64,000 nt of DNA from assembly GCF_017948455.1 (NCBI RefSeq), contig NZ_JAFFSU010000001.1, forward strand, positions 620,001-684,000. The letters are read 5' to 3'. The translations under genes were made by a program, and so were the position numbers. Origin of the DNA: Streptomyces sp. GESEQ-4 (GTDB taxonomy: Bacteria; Actinomycetota; Actinomycetes; Streptomycetales; Streptomycetaceae). This document shows positions 16,734 to 24,622 of this stretch, piece after piece. Within the stretch, counting starts at the first letter, position 1. Every line of letters starts with the position of its first letter. The notes beneath the pieces are model-generated. The model did no database searches and was not told the DNA's origin. It was given only the letters and a program-made list of their open reading frames with translations.

Positions 16734-18657
16734 GACCAGCCTGACCGAGCGGCTGCTGTACGCCGCCGGAGTCGTCGACGAGATCGGCAGCGTCGACGCC
16801 GGCTCCACGCGGACCGACTCGCTCGCGCTGGAGAAGCAGCGCGGGATCACCATCAAGTCCGCCGTCGTCTCGTTCCCTCTCGACGACGTGACGGTCAACC
16901 TCATCGACACCCCCGGCCACCCGGACTTCATCGCCGAGGTCGAGCGGGTCCTCGGCGTGCTCGACGGCGCCGTCCTGGTCGTCTCTGCCGTCGAGGGCGT
17001 CCAGCCGCAGACCCGCGTCCTGATGCGCACGCTGCGGCGGTTGCGCATCCCCACGCTGATCTTCGTCAACAAGATCGACCGGCGTGGAGCGGGGTACGAA
17101 GGGGTGCTGCGGGCGATCGCCGAGCGGCTCACGGCCTCGGTCGTACCGATGGCCACGGTCTCCGGACTCGGCACACGCGGCGCCCGCGTCACCCCGGGGC
17201 TCGCCCCGGCCGCGATCGACGTCCTCACCGAGCACGACGACGACCTGCTGTCCGCCTACGTCGAGGACGCGGTTTCGTACGACCGCCTGCGCACCGCCCT
17301 CGTCGACCAGACCCGGCAGACCCTCGTTCACCCCGTCTACTTCGGGTCCGCCATCACGGGCGCGGGCGTGGACACGCTCATCGCCGGGATCAAGGAGCTG
17401 CTGCCCGCGGCCGAGGGCGATCCGGACGGGCCGGTGTCGGGCACCGTGTTCAAGGTCGAGCGGGGACCGGCGGGGGAGAAGATCGCCTATGCGCGGATCT
17501 TCTCCGGGACGCCGGCCGTCCGCGACCGGATCCGTTTCGGAGACGGTGACACCGAGGGCAAGATCACCGCGATCAACGTCTTCGAGGAGGGCACGGACTC
17601 CCGTGCCGAGACCGTCCCGGCAGGCCGCATCGCCAAGCTCTGGGGCCTCGACGCCATCCGGATCGGCGACGCGATCGGGGAGCCGCGCAAGGCGTACGAG
17701 CACTTCTTCGCGCCGCCCACCCTCGAAACCGTCGTCGTGCCGGGCGCGGGCGTGGACAAGCGGTCCCTGCATCTCGCCCTGACCCAACTCGCCGAGCAGG
17801 ACCCGCTGATCGGCCTCCGGCACGACGAGATCCGGCAGGAGATCTCCGTGTCCCTCTACGGCGAGGTCCAGAAGGAGGTCATCCAGGCCACACTCGCCGA
17901 CGACTACGGCCTGGACGTCACCTTCCGGGAGACGTCGACGATCTGCATCGAGCGTCCCGTGGGCACGGGAGCGGCCGTCGAGTTCAACAAGAAGGACGCC
18001 AACCCGTTTCTCGCGACAGTCGGCCTGCGTGTCGACCCGGCACCGACCGGCTCGGGCGTCGCCTTCCGGCTGGAAGTGGAACTCGGCTCCATGCCGTACG
18101 CGTTCTTCAAGGCCGTCGAGGACACCGTGCGCGAGACCCTTACGCAGGGCCTCAGCGGCTGGCAGGTCACCGACTGCACGGTCACCATGACCCACTCCGG
18201 TTACTCGCCCCGGCAGAGCCACGCCCACCAGGGCTTCGACAAGAGCATGTCCAGCACCGGCGCCGACTTCCGCGGTGTGACGCCACTGGTCCTGATCGAG
18301 GCGCTGCGCAGGGCGGGCACCCAGGTGTACGAGCCCATGCACCGCTTCCGCATCGAGACGCCCGTGGACACCCTGGGCGCGCTGCTCCCGGTGCTGGCCG
18401 CGCTGCGGGCCGTACCGCAGACCACCGGGACGCGGGGTGGCGCCAGCGTTCTGGAGGGTGCCGTTCCCGCGGGCCGGGTACACGAACTGGAGCAGCGGCT
18501 GCCGGGGCTCACCCGGGGCGAAGGCGAGTTGGAGAGCGCCTTCGACCACTACGCGCCGGTCATCCGAGGCACGGCCCCGCGGCGTCCGCGCACCGACCAC
18601 AACCCGCTCAACCGCAAGGAATATCTGTTGAACGTGACGCGCAGAGTGGGCGGTTGA
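16687..18657 (+). CDS. Ribosomal-protection tetracycline-resistance GTPase (TetM/OtrA class)
   Basis: A 656-residue EF-G-like GTPase expected to bind the ribosome and release tetracycline. GTPase motifs are complete: G1 AHVDAGKTS (residues 10-18), RGITI, G3 DTPGH (74-78) and G4 NKID (128-131). The later domains match TetM/Tet(O)/OtrA: SLYGEVQKEVIQ, GSGVAFRLEVELGSMPYAF, CTVTMTHSGYSPRQSHAHQGFDKSMSST and the YEPMHRFRIE domain V start. At 656 residues it is shorter than EF-G (~700). GTG 16687 is the first possible start after an in-frame TGA at 16678; AAGGA lies about 12 nt upstream within the leader ORF. It may be self-protection or intrinsic resistance, since no tetracycline biosynthetic gene is nearby. 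Confidence 0.93.
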   Translation: MHLLNLGILAHVDAGKTSLTERLLYAAGVVDEIGSVDAGSTRTDSLALEKQRGITIKSAVVSFPLDDVTVNLIDTPGHPDFIAEVERVLGVLDGAVLVVSAVEGVQPQTRVLMRTLRRLRIPTLIFVNKIDRRGAGYEGVLRAIAERLTASVVPMATVSGLGTRGARVTPGLAPAAIDVLTEHDDDLLSAYVEDAVSYDRLRTALVDQTRQTLVHPVYFGSAITGAGVDTLIAGIKELLPAAEGDPDGPVSGTVFKVERGPAGEKIAYARIFSGTPAVRDRIRFGDGDTEGKITAINVFEEGTDSRAETVPAGRIAKLWGLDAIRIGDAIGEPRKAYEHFFAPPTLETVVVPGAGVDKRSLHLALTQLAEQDPLIGLRHDEIRQEISVSLYGEVQKEVIQATLADDYGLDVTFRETSTICIERPVGTGAAVEFNKKDANPFLATVGLRVDPAPTGSGVAFRLEVELGSMPYAFFKAVEDTVRETLTQGLSGWQVTDCTVTMTHSGYSPRQSHAHQGFDKSMSSTGADFRGVTPLVLIEALRRAGTQVYEPMHRFRIETPVDTLGALLPVLAALRAVPQTTGTRGGASVLEGAVPAGRVHELEQRLPGLTRGEGELESAFDHYAPVIRGTAPRRPRTDHNPLNRKEYLLNVTRRVGG

Positions 18658-18730
18658 GCCGGGCGGGATTTAACTTACTCCAGAGTCAGGGGTGTTGACG
18701 GTGTCCTGAAATTACCGGACGGTAGTGAAC

Positions 18731-20590
18731 ATGCCGAATAAGCGTGCGCGTGTGCTCCTTGTTCTGGTTCTCCTCTGTGGGTTCCTGTCGGTGGCGGGCG
18801 CCCGTCCCGCCACCGCCGCCTCCGTCCCCGACTCCCTCTGGTTCGACGAATCCCCGCTCACCGTGCAGAACGGCCGCTTCACCGACGGCCACGGCCGTGA
18901 GGTCGTGCTGCGTGGCTACAACGTCTCCGGCCAGACCCAGCTGAAGGAGAACAACGGCCTGCCCTTCGCCTCGGTCGCCGACGCGAAGAAGTCCGCGAGC
19001 GCGCTGAGAGCGCTCGGCGGCGGCAACTCGGTCCGCTTCCTGCTGTCCTGGGCGTACGCCGAGCCCGTGCGCGGCCGGGTGGACAACGCCTACCTGGCCG
19101 CCGCCACTGCCCAGATCGGCGCCTTCCTCGACGCCGGGATCCGGGTGTACCCCGACTTCCACCAGGACCTCTACTCCCGCTGGCTGTTCGACTCGGACAG
19201 CTGGTACACCGGCGACGGCGCCCCCAAGTGGGCCGTGGACCTCGGTGACTACCCGGACGAGTACTGCGGGATCTGCCCCTTCTGGGGCCAGAACATCACC
19301 TCCAACGCGGCCGTGACGGAGGCGACGTACGACTTCTGGCACAACACGTACGGCCTGCAGGACTCGTTCCTCGACACCGCCCAGAAGACGATGGCGTACC
19401 TCAAGCAGAACCTCACGACCACCCAGTTCACGGGCGTCGTCGGCTTCGACCCGTACAACGAACCCCATGCGGGCGTCTACGACTCGGGCCAGTCCAGCCG
19501 GGCCTGGGAGAAGGACGTCCTGTGGCCCTTCTACGCGAAGTTCCGGGCGCGGATGGACGCGGCCGGCTGGCAGAACAAGCCGGCGTTCGTCGAACCGAAC
19601 CTGTTCTGGAACGCCAACCTGGACTTCCAGAAGCAGGAGGGCGGCCTGCTCGACGCGGGCACGCTGGGGCCGCGCTTCGTCTTCAACACCCACTTCTACG
19701 ACCAGAAGGCCATCTCCGGCATCTTCATGTGGGGGAAGGCGGCGGACGGACAGTACGCGGGCGACTTCGGCATGGTGCGTGACCGGGCCTCCGCCGCCAA
19801 GACGCCCGCCATTGTCAGCGAGTTCGGCCACCCGCTGGCCGGCACGGTCTCCGACAAGGCGCCGACGGTCCTCAAGGCGATGTACCAGGCCCTCGACTCC
19901 CGGGTACCGGGGAAGAGTTGGTGGACGAACCCGACCGGCTCCGGTCCCGTCCTCTCCGGCAGCCAGTGGCAGTGGGACATCTACCACGGCCGCCACCACG
20001 AGCTGATGAACGACAACCCCGACAAGGTGCAGACCGAGGGCGACGCCTGGAACGACGAGGATCTGTCCGCCGTACGCCTCGACGACTCCGGTAAGGCCGT
20101 CCTGCGCCAGGACACACGGCTGCTCGACCGCGTCTACCCGAGCGCCACCTCCGGTACGACCGTCGCCTTCACCTACGAGGACCGCTCCCGCGACGGCTCC
20201 ACGACCCTGACCTGGAATCCGGTTCCCAAGTCCATGCCCAACGTGGACCGGCTGGTGGGCTCCGGGCAGTACAGCCTGCTCGTGTGGCGCTCGGGCAGCG
20301 GCTCGGCCCCCACCGAACTGCACCTCCCGGCATCCTTCCCGACCTCGAGCACCACCGTCGTCTCCGACCTGGGCACGGCGCACGCCCCGCCCTCATACAC
20401 GACGTCGACCCCGATCGCGGCGGCCTCCGAACCTGGCGGCACCGGCAGCCGCCGCCTGCTGCTGACAGACTCCGACTCGGGCACGCTGCACTACGCGCTC
20501 GTCACCAACGGCGCGACGAATCCCTCGTCGTCCCTGATGAACGCGGCAAAGGCGGAACTGGCGGCCTGGGCGACCCAGCGCCTCGGCTGA
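18731..20590 (+). CDS. Secreted glycoside hydrolase family 5 protein (endoglycoceramidase-like)
   Basis: A 619-residue exported hydrolase. Residues 1-~32 form a Sec signal peptide (basic start, VLLVLVLLCGFLSV, then ARPATAA). The GH5 barrel contains the acid/base Glu244 in DPYNEPHAG and the nucleophile Glu364 in VSEFGHP. RGYNVSGQTQLK and the CGICPFWGQN loop resemble endoglycoceramidase-type GH5 enzymes, which cut glycans from lipid headgroups. A C-terminal beta-sandwich-like region (about 480-600) follows. A GTG at 18725 two codons upstream is an alternative start. It begins 73 bp after the resistance gene, and a strong hairpin terminator follows. Cellulase activity on other beta-glucans cannot be excluded. 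Confidence 0.85.
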   Translation: MPNKRARVLLVLVLLCGFLSVAGARPATAASVPDSLWFDESPLTVQNGRFTDGHGREVVLRGYNVSGQTQLKENNGLPFASVADAKKSASALRALGGGNSVRFLLSWAYAEPVRGRVDNAYLAAATAQIGAFLDAGIRVYPDFHQDLYSRWLFDSDSWYTGDGAPKWAVDLGDYPDEYCGICPFWGQNITSNAAVTEATYDFWHNTYGLQDSFLDTAQKTMAYLKQNLTTTQFTGVVGFDPYNEPHAGVYDSGQSSRAWEKDVLWPFYAKFRARMDAAGWQNKPAFVEPNLFWNANLDFQKQEGGLLDAGTLGPRFVFNTHFYDQKAISGIFMWGKAADGQYAGDFGMVRDRASAAKTPAIVSEFGHPLAGTVSDKAPTVLKAMYQALDSRVPGKSWWTNPTGSGPVLSGSQWQWDIYHGRHHELMNDNPDKVQTEGDAWNDEDLSAVRLDDSGKAVLRQDTRLLDRVYPSATSGTTVAFTYEDRSRDGSTTLTWNPVPKSMPNVDRLVGSGQYSLLVWRSGSGSAPTELHLPASFPTSSTTVVSDLGTAHAPPSYTTSTPIAAASEPGGTGSRRLLLTDSDSGTLHYALVTNGATNPSSSLMNAAKAELAAWATQRLG

Positions 20591-20597
20591 CAGCCTC

Positions 20598-20635
20598 CCC
20601 TCGCGTCGGGGTCGAACCGGACCCCGACGCGAGGG
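20598..20635 (+). terminator. Rho-independent-type hairpin after the GH5 gene
   Basis: A perfect 16-bp stem: CCCTCGCGTCGGGGTC at 20598-20613 pairs with its complement at 20620-20635 around a 6-nt loop. It lies 8 bp after the GH5 stop. No T-run follows, which is common for Streptomyces terminators. Confidence 0.8.
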
Positions 20636-20710
20636 CAGGTCGCAGCAGGCCCGGCCCGGACGTCGTAGGATCACCCACCGCTGACGGGCACATCTGTGGG
20701 GGAGACGACG

Positions 20711-21076
20711 TTGCGGAAACCCGATGACCGACGCGCGGCCGTCCCGCGCTTCGCGACCGAACTCGTCGCCTGGGTGGCCACGCCCTGGGCGCTGGCCGGG
20801 TACTCCTGGCCGCTCGCGGTGCTGTCCGTGGTGGTGCTGATCGGGCTGCCGACCGTCTTCACCACACCGGGGGACAAGGCCCACGGGATCGTGCCGGTGC
20901 CCGGGGCGGTCACGATCCTTCTGGTGCTGCTCCAGCTGGTGGCGGCCGTGGTCTCCGCATGGCTGGCCTGGCCCGTGTGGGCGGCGGTCGCGGTGTCCCT
21001 GCTGGCCGCCGCCACGCTGGTCACGGAACGCCCGCGGTGGCGGTGGCTGGTGTCCGGGCACCGCGCCACCGCCTGA
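20711..21076 (+). CDS. Small membrane protein, function unknown
   Basis: A 121-residue hydrophobic protein with about four membrane segments: FATELVAWVATPWALA, PLAVLSVVVLIGLPTVF, VTILLVLLQLVAAVVSAWLA and VWAAVAVSLLAAATLV, with a charged RPRWRW C-terminus. It loosely recalls the YrdB/DUF2568 class, but I cannot place it firmly. The start is uncertain: TTG 20711 sits 6 nt after GGGGGAG, whereas GTG 20696 (126 residues) has that motif inside its own coding region, so TTG is preferred. It stands between a strong terminator and the convergent beta-propeller gene, with no operon partner. Confidence 0.6.
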   Translation: MRKPDDRRAAVPRFATELVAWVATPWALAGYSWPLAVLSVVVLIGLPTVFTTPGDKAHGIVPVPGAVTILLVLLQLVAAVVSAWLAWPVWAAVAVSLLAAATLVTERPRWRWLVSGHRATA

Positions 21077-21096
21077 ACCGCTCGGGTCTCAGCGTC

Positions 21097-22353
21097 TCAG
21101 CCGGAGGTTCCCGTCCAGTCCGCGGCCACATGCCCCAGCCGCACGCGCTGCGGATGGTCGCCGACCGGGACGGACACCGTCTTCTTGCCGGTGGCGAAGT
21201 CGATGGCCGTGACCTGGTCGGTGCCGCTCTCCGACACCACGCAGCTCTTTCCGTCGCCGCTGACGGTCGCCCAGTACGGCTTCGAGGCGGTGACCAGCGG
21301 GCCCTCCTGGAGAGTGGCGCGGTCGACGACCGTCGCGTAGTCGTCCATCGTGCCCGCGACGCACAGTTTGCTGCCGTCGGGGCTCATCGAGATGCCGTGG
21401 TGGCGCGAGTCGTTGACGAAGGTGGTGCGGTCGTCGTTGGTCGCCGGGTTCTTCGGGAGAGTCTTCGTACGGGTGATCTTGTCCGTCGCGATGTCGTACT
21501 CGAAGAAGCCGTTGAAGAACGAGACCTGGAAGTACAGCTTGGACTCGTCGGGCGAGAACACGGCGGGCCGGACGGCGTCGGAGTAGTCCGTGAGGCCGAT
21601 GGCGTCCAGCCGCTGCCGCATGTCGATGACCTTGACCCGCTCGTACGTGGTCGCGTCGACGACGGTGATGTACCGGTTGCCCTTCGTCCAGTCCAGCCAG
21701 GGCGCGTCGGTCGCGGTGTTCACATCGCCGATGCCCATGTTCCAGAGGTACTTGCCGTCCTTGGTGAAGATGTTCTCGTGCGGCTTGTCGGCGGTGGCGA
21801 CCGAACCGAGCTGCTTGCCGGTGACGATGTCCAGCACGTGCACGGTGTTGGAGGTCGAGGCGGACACGGCGACACGCTTGCCGTCGGGGGAGACCGTCAT
21901 GTGGTCGGAGCGGTAACCCGACACGGGGAAGCGCCAGTTGATGTCTCCGGTGGCCAGGTCGATCGAGACCACGTCGGCGAAGCTCGGACGGGAGACGACC
22001 ACCGAGGAACCGTCCGGCGTGGTGTACATGTCGTCCACGAACTGGTCGTGGCCCTCGCCGACGCTGTTGCGGATGGCCATGAAGTAGATCCACTTGATCG
22101 GGTTCGCGTTGATCTCCGCCATCCGCGCGTCCTTGTCGGGGATGACGTTGATCCGGCCGATCTTCGCGAAGTCGCCGGAAGCCTTGATGACGTCGGCGGT
22201 GCCGTCCCAGTTGTTGCCGACGAACAGCACTTCGCGCAGGGCGGCGGCGTCCGAGGGGCCGGTGGCGGCGGTGGCCGCGGTCGCGGGGGCGGTGACGGTC
22301 AGGACGAGGGCGGCGGCCATGGAGCAAAGGTGCCTGGTGCGGATGGCAGGCAT
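21097..22353 (-). CDS. Secreted YncE/YVTN-type beta-propeller protein
   Basis: A 418-residue exported protein. It has a signal peptide (PAIRTRHLCSMAAALVLTVTAPATAA) followed by repeated beta-propeller blades, each with a D-x-x-T-G-K-like turn: VSIDLATGDINW, HVLDIVTGKQLG, FEYDIATDKITR and TAIDFATGKKTV, plus VSPDGKRVAV and FSPDESKLYF. Such propellers resemble YncE, lactonase-like and quinoprotein amine dehydrogenase beta-chain proteins, but catalytic residues are not evident. A binding or scaffold role outside the cell is as likely as an enzyme. ATG 22353 starts the signal peptide; an upstream GTG/ATG extension lacks one. It is divergent from the TetR gene at 22538, a common repressor-target layout. 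Confidence 0.78.
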   Translation of the reverse strand: MPAIRTRHLCSMAAALVLTVTAPATAATAATGPSDAAALREVLFVGNNWDGTADVIKASGDFAKIGRINVIPDKDARMAEINANPIKWIYFMAIRNSVGEGHDQFVDDMYTTPDGSSVVVSRPSFADVVSIDLATGDINWRFPVSGYRSDHMTVSPDGKRVAVSASTSNTVHVLDIVTGKQLGSVATADKPHENIFTKDGKYLWNMGIGDVNTATDAPWLDWTKGNRYITVVDATTYERVKVIDMRQRLDAIGLTDYSDAVRPAVFSPDESKLYFQVSFFNGFFEYDIATDKITRTKTLPKNPATNDDRTTFVNDSRHHGISMSPDGSKLCVAGTMDDYATVVDRATLQEGPLVTASKPYWATVSGDGKSCVVSESGTDQVTAIDFATGKKTVSVPVGDHPQRVRLGHVAADWTGTSG

Positions 22354-22442
22354 GGGTGCTCTCTTCTCTGGGGGGCGGGTGCCAGGGGCGGGGCATGCCA
22401 AGACGGGGTGGTGAATCTGAACACAACTACTTTCACAGTGGA

Positions 22443-22458
22443 CTTACTGAAAAGTAAG
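22443..22458. promoter_or_regulatory. Inverted repeat between the propeller and TetR genes, possible operator
   Basis: CTTACT-GAAA-AGTAAG is a perfect 6-bp-arm inverted repeat in the 184-bp divergent intergenic region, in an AT-rich patch of an otherwise GC-rich window. A related ACTTTCACAGT lies just to its left. Position and symmetry fit an operator for the TetR protein encoded 80 bp to the right. Confidence 0.4.
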
Positions 22459-22537
22459 GAGCGGGTGTCCTGTTCGACAAGACCGCGTACACGACAAAAT
22501 TGATCGACGGGGTCAGACGAGGGAACGGGGAGGGTCC

Positions 22538-23194
22538 GTGACGGGCAGGCTCAGGGCGCCGACCGGCCGGTACAGGGGCAAGTCCGCGGAGGAGCGGCAG
22601 GCCGAGCGCCGCCGCCGCTTCCTGGACGCCGCGCTCCAGATGTTCGGCGACTCACCCGGCTACCGGGCCACGACCGTGGCCGCGCTGAGCGAGGCCGCCG
22701 GGCTCTCCACCCGCCAGTTCTACGAGGAGTTCCGCACCCTCGAGGACGTCCTGGCCGCCCTCCACCTCCAGGTCAACGACTGGGCCGAGGAGGCCGTACT
22801 CGCCGCGGTGGCCGCCGCGGCCGACCTGCCGCTCGCCGAACGCGCCACCGCGATCTTCCGCGCCTACGCCGCCAACGTCACCGCCGATCCACGCCGTATC
22901 CGCATCACCTTCGTCGAGATCATCGGCGTCAGCCCCCGCCTGGAACACCAGCGCCTGGCCCGCCGCGCCCGCTGGGTCGACCTCGTGTGCGCCGAGGCGG
23001 ACGCGGCGGTCGCCCGGGGTGAGGCGGCGCCCCGCGACTACCGGCTCGCCGCGACCGCCTTCATCGGCAGCGTCAACGGCCTGCTCCACGACTGGAGCGC
23101 CGGGTGGGTGGACGCCACGCTGGAGGAGGCGGTGGACGAACTGGTCCGGCAACTGCTGGGGATTCTGCGGCCGGCGGGGTGGGAGGCGGGGTGA
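22538..23194 (+). CDS. TetR-family transcriptional regulator
   Basis: A 218-residue regulator. The N-terminal helix-turn-helix is complete: FLDAALQMFGDSPGYRATTVAALSEAAGLSTRQFYEEFRTLEDVLAALH (about residues 28-76). It is followed by an all-helical ligand-binding domain. GTG 22538 has GGGAGGG about 4 nt upstream. It is divergent from the secreted propeller gene, with a symmetric element in the shared intergenic region, so it likely represses that gene, itself, or both. No ligand can be inferred. Confidence 0.9.
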   Translation: MTGRLRAPTGRYRGKSAEERQAERRRRFLDAALQMFGDSPGYRATTVAALSEAAGLSTRQFYEEFRTLEDVLAALHLQVNDWAEEAVLAAVAAAADLPLAERATAIFRAYAANVTADPRRIRITFVEIIGVSPRLEHQRLARRARWVDLVCAEADAAVARGEAAPRDYRLAATAFIGSVNGLLHDWSAGWVDATLEEAVDELVRQLLGILRPAGWEAG

Positions 23195-23280
23195 CGGACC
23201 GGGGGGAGCGGTCGCTCGTGGGCCACCGAGTTGACGGTGCGGTACCTGGTCGTGCCGGCCGCAGATGCGCTTGGCGCGCG

Positions 23281-23470
23281 TCAGTCACTCAGCCCGTTCA
23301 CCGCGGCGAACTCCGGCGCGATCCCGTCGCCAGCCTCGAGCAGTCCTTCACGGACCCCGTCCCCGAGAACCGGGATCATGTAGCTGATGGGCTGACCCAG
23401 CGGCTTGGACGCGGAGCGACCTTCGGTTCCAAGGCGTTCGAACGCCGGGCGCTGAAGCCGTCGCCGGTTG
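23281..23470 (-). pseudogene. C-terminal gene fragment, function unknown
   Basis: On the minus strand one frame ending at TGA 23283-23281 reads as protein-like sequence for about 60 codons: RPAFERLGTEG..., then QPISYMIPVLGDGVREG, then EAGDGIAPEFAAVNGLSD. It has no start of its own, and upstream of it the coding-like signal switches frame. I do not recognise the family. It looks like the tail of a gene whose front has been lost or frameshifted. Confidence 0.35.
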
Positions 23471-23593
23471 AGAGCGAGCGGAGTTTGCGCTGCCGGTAAG
23501 CGGCTGCAATCCCGCGGCGAGCGCCATCGGGTGGTGGCGCTCGTAGCCGTCGTAGTGGTCGCGGTGAACGTTGCGCCAGATCGTGATGCGCAT
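23463..23593 (-). pseudogene. Truncated remnant of a conserved small actinomycete protein gene
   Basis: ATG 23593 has an intact ribosome-binding site (AGGAG 7 nt upstream) and begins MRITIWRNVHRDHYDGYE, the type of start seen in a small Streptomyces hypothetical-protein family. After about 28 codons the similarity stops. A second family-like piece, AAYRQRKLRSLSTGD, follows in a different frame (about 23463-23508). The natural reading is an internal deletion plus frameshift. Family membership is recalled from general knowledge, not searched. Confidence 0.45.
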
Positions 23594-23640
23594 GGACTGC
23601 TCCTGGGCGGGCTTGGACAGGGCTCAGCGGGCGCGCGCGG

Positions 23641-23778
23641 TCAGCAGGGCGCTGCCCGGCTGCGCGCGGCGCAGATCTCCTCGGCGGCGTTCGTGATGCT
23701 CACGCCGACGCCGTTCTCGGTAACGTTGGCGAGATGCCGCCGCCTCCGGCAGGAAAGACATCGGTCCAGCGAGGCACA
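23641..23778 (-). pseudogene. Remnant of a second small gene upstream of the fragment at 23593
   Basis: A minus-strand frame ending at TGA 23643-23641 reads HLANVTENGVGVSITNAAEE followed by ICAARSRAAPC. Further upstream the sequence turns Arg-rich and lacks a credible start. It lies 47 bp before the remnant at 23593, so the two may be pieces of one small operon from an integrated element. Both appear truncated. Confidence 0.3.
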
Positions 23779-23820
23779 AGAGTTCCCATTGATTACGGAG
23801 GTCAGGGACGGGGCGGAAGG

Positions 23821-23863
23821 CGTTGGCCGAGTTCAGCCGGCCAACGTACGTTTCCCGGTACGT
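23821..23863. promoter_or_regulatory. Two inverted repeats upstream of a TetR gene
   Basis: CGTTGGCC (23821-23828) pairs with GGCCAACG (23839-23846). Overlapping it, ACGTAC (23844-23849) pairs with GTACGT (23858-23863). They lie 115-157 bp before the TetR start at 23978 and could be operators or mutually exclusive hairpins. Confidence 0.35.
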
Positions 23864-23977
23864 CGACGTGCGGCGCTCCAGGGGAGCCGCGGTCCCGGAT
23901 ACGTTACGGTGAGCCCGGCGGAGTGGGTTTACGCGTGCGGCTACGGGGCGTTAGCCAATGGACGAGGCAGGGGTAGC

Positions 23978-24613
23978 GTGACGTCAGAGCGCGGCAGTCG
24001 GTCGGCGGTGACTGCCCGGAGGCGAACGGCGGTCGGCAGGTCCCCGGGACCGCGTGCGGCGGAGATCAGGGCCGCAGCTCTCGTCCTGTTCGCCGAGCGC
24101 GGGTACGCCGCCACCACGATGGCCGACATCGGCGAAGCCGTGGGGATGCGCGGGCCGAGTCTGTACAAGCACGTGGGGTCCAAACAGGAACTGCTCGCGC
24201 AGATCATGACGGGCACGATGGACGACCTGCTGCGCAATCACCGCATCGCGGTGGCCGGCTGCGAGGACGTCGTGGAGCGGCTGCGCCGGACCGCCGAGGC
24301 GCATGTCCGCTACCACGCCCGGCACCGCCTGGAAGCGTTCGTGGGGACCCGGGAGATCCGCAGCCTGGAGGAGCCGCACCGCACGGAGGTCCTGCGGCGG
24401 CGGGCGGCCTACGAGCAGGCGTTCCGGACGTTGCTCACCGAAGGTGTGGAGGCGCGCCGCTTCGCGATCACCACGGTGAAGCTGACCTCCTACGCGATCC
24501 TGGACCTCGGGATGGGCGTGGCCGTCTGGTATCGCGAGAACGGCGATCTGACGGAGGATCAGGTCGTCTACCAGTACGGCGACTTCGCCTTGCGGCTGGC
24601 CGGAGTGCGCTGA
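23978..24613 (+). CDS. TetR-family transcriptional regulator
   Basis: A 211-residue regulator with a clear N-terminal helix-turn-helix: IRAAALVLFAERGYAATTMADIGEAVGMRGPSLYKHVGSKQELLAQI (about residues 29-75). The C-terminal helical domain contains VRYHARHRLEAFVGTREIRSLEE, seen in regulators of fatty-acid or CoA-ester metabolism. The frame is open about 170 codons upstream, but that stretch is low-quality sequence; GTG 23978, with AGGGG about 4 nt upstream, gives a normal-length TetR. Its stop is 10 bp from the end of the convergent flavoprotein gene, so it borders the catabolic island and may regulate part of it. Confidence 0.88.
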   Translation: MTSERGSRSAVTARRRTAVGRSPGPRAAEIRAAALVLFAERGYAATTMADIGEAVGMRGPSLYKHVGSKQELLAQIMTGTMDDLLRNHRIAVAGCEDVVERLRRTAEAHVRYHARHRLEAFVGTREIRSLEEPHRTEVLRRRAAYEQAFRTLLTEGVEARRFAITTVKLTSYAILDLGMGVAVWYRENGDLTEDQVVYQYGDFALRLAGVR

Positions 24614-24622
24614 GCCGCCCGG

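Larger units (their letters stand above)
23195..23977. other. Non-coding stretch with decayed gene remnants
   Basis: This 783-bp gap holds no intact gene. The minus strand carries three coding-like fragments described separately (23281-23470, 23463-23593 and 23641-23778) in different frames. The right end has two inverted repeats before the next TetR gene. The first ~85 bp show nothing recognisable. Confidence 0.55.

Noticed and set aside
16687..18657. A second elongation factor G
   Set aside because: Length, the TMTHSGYSPRQSHAHQGFDK region and the domain V start match ribosomal-protection proteins instead.
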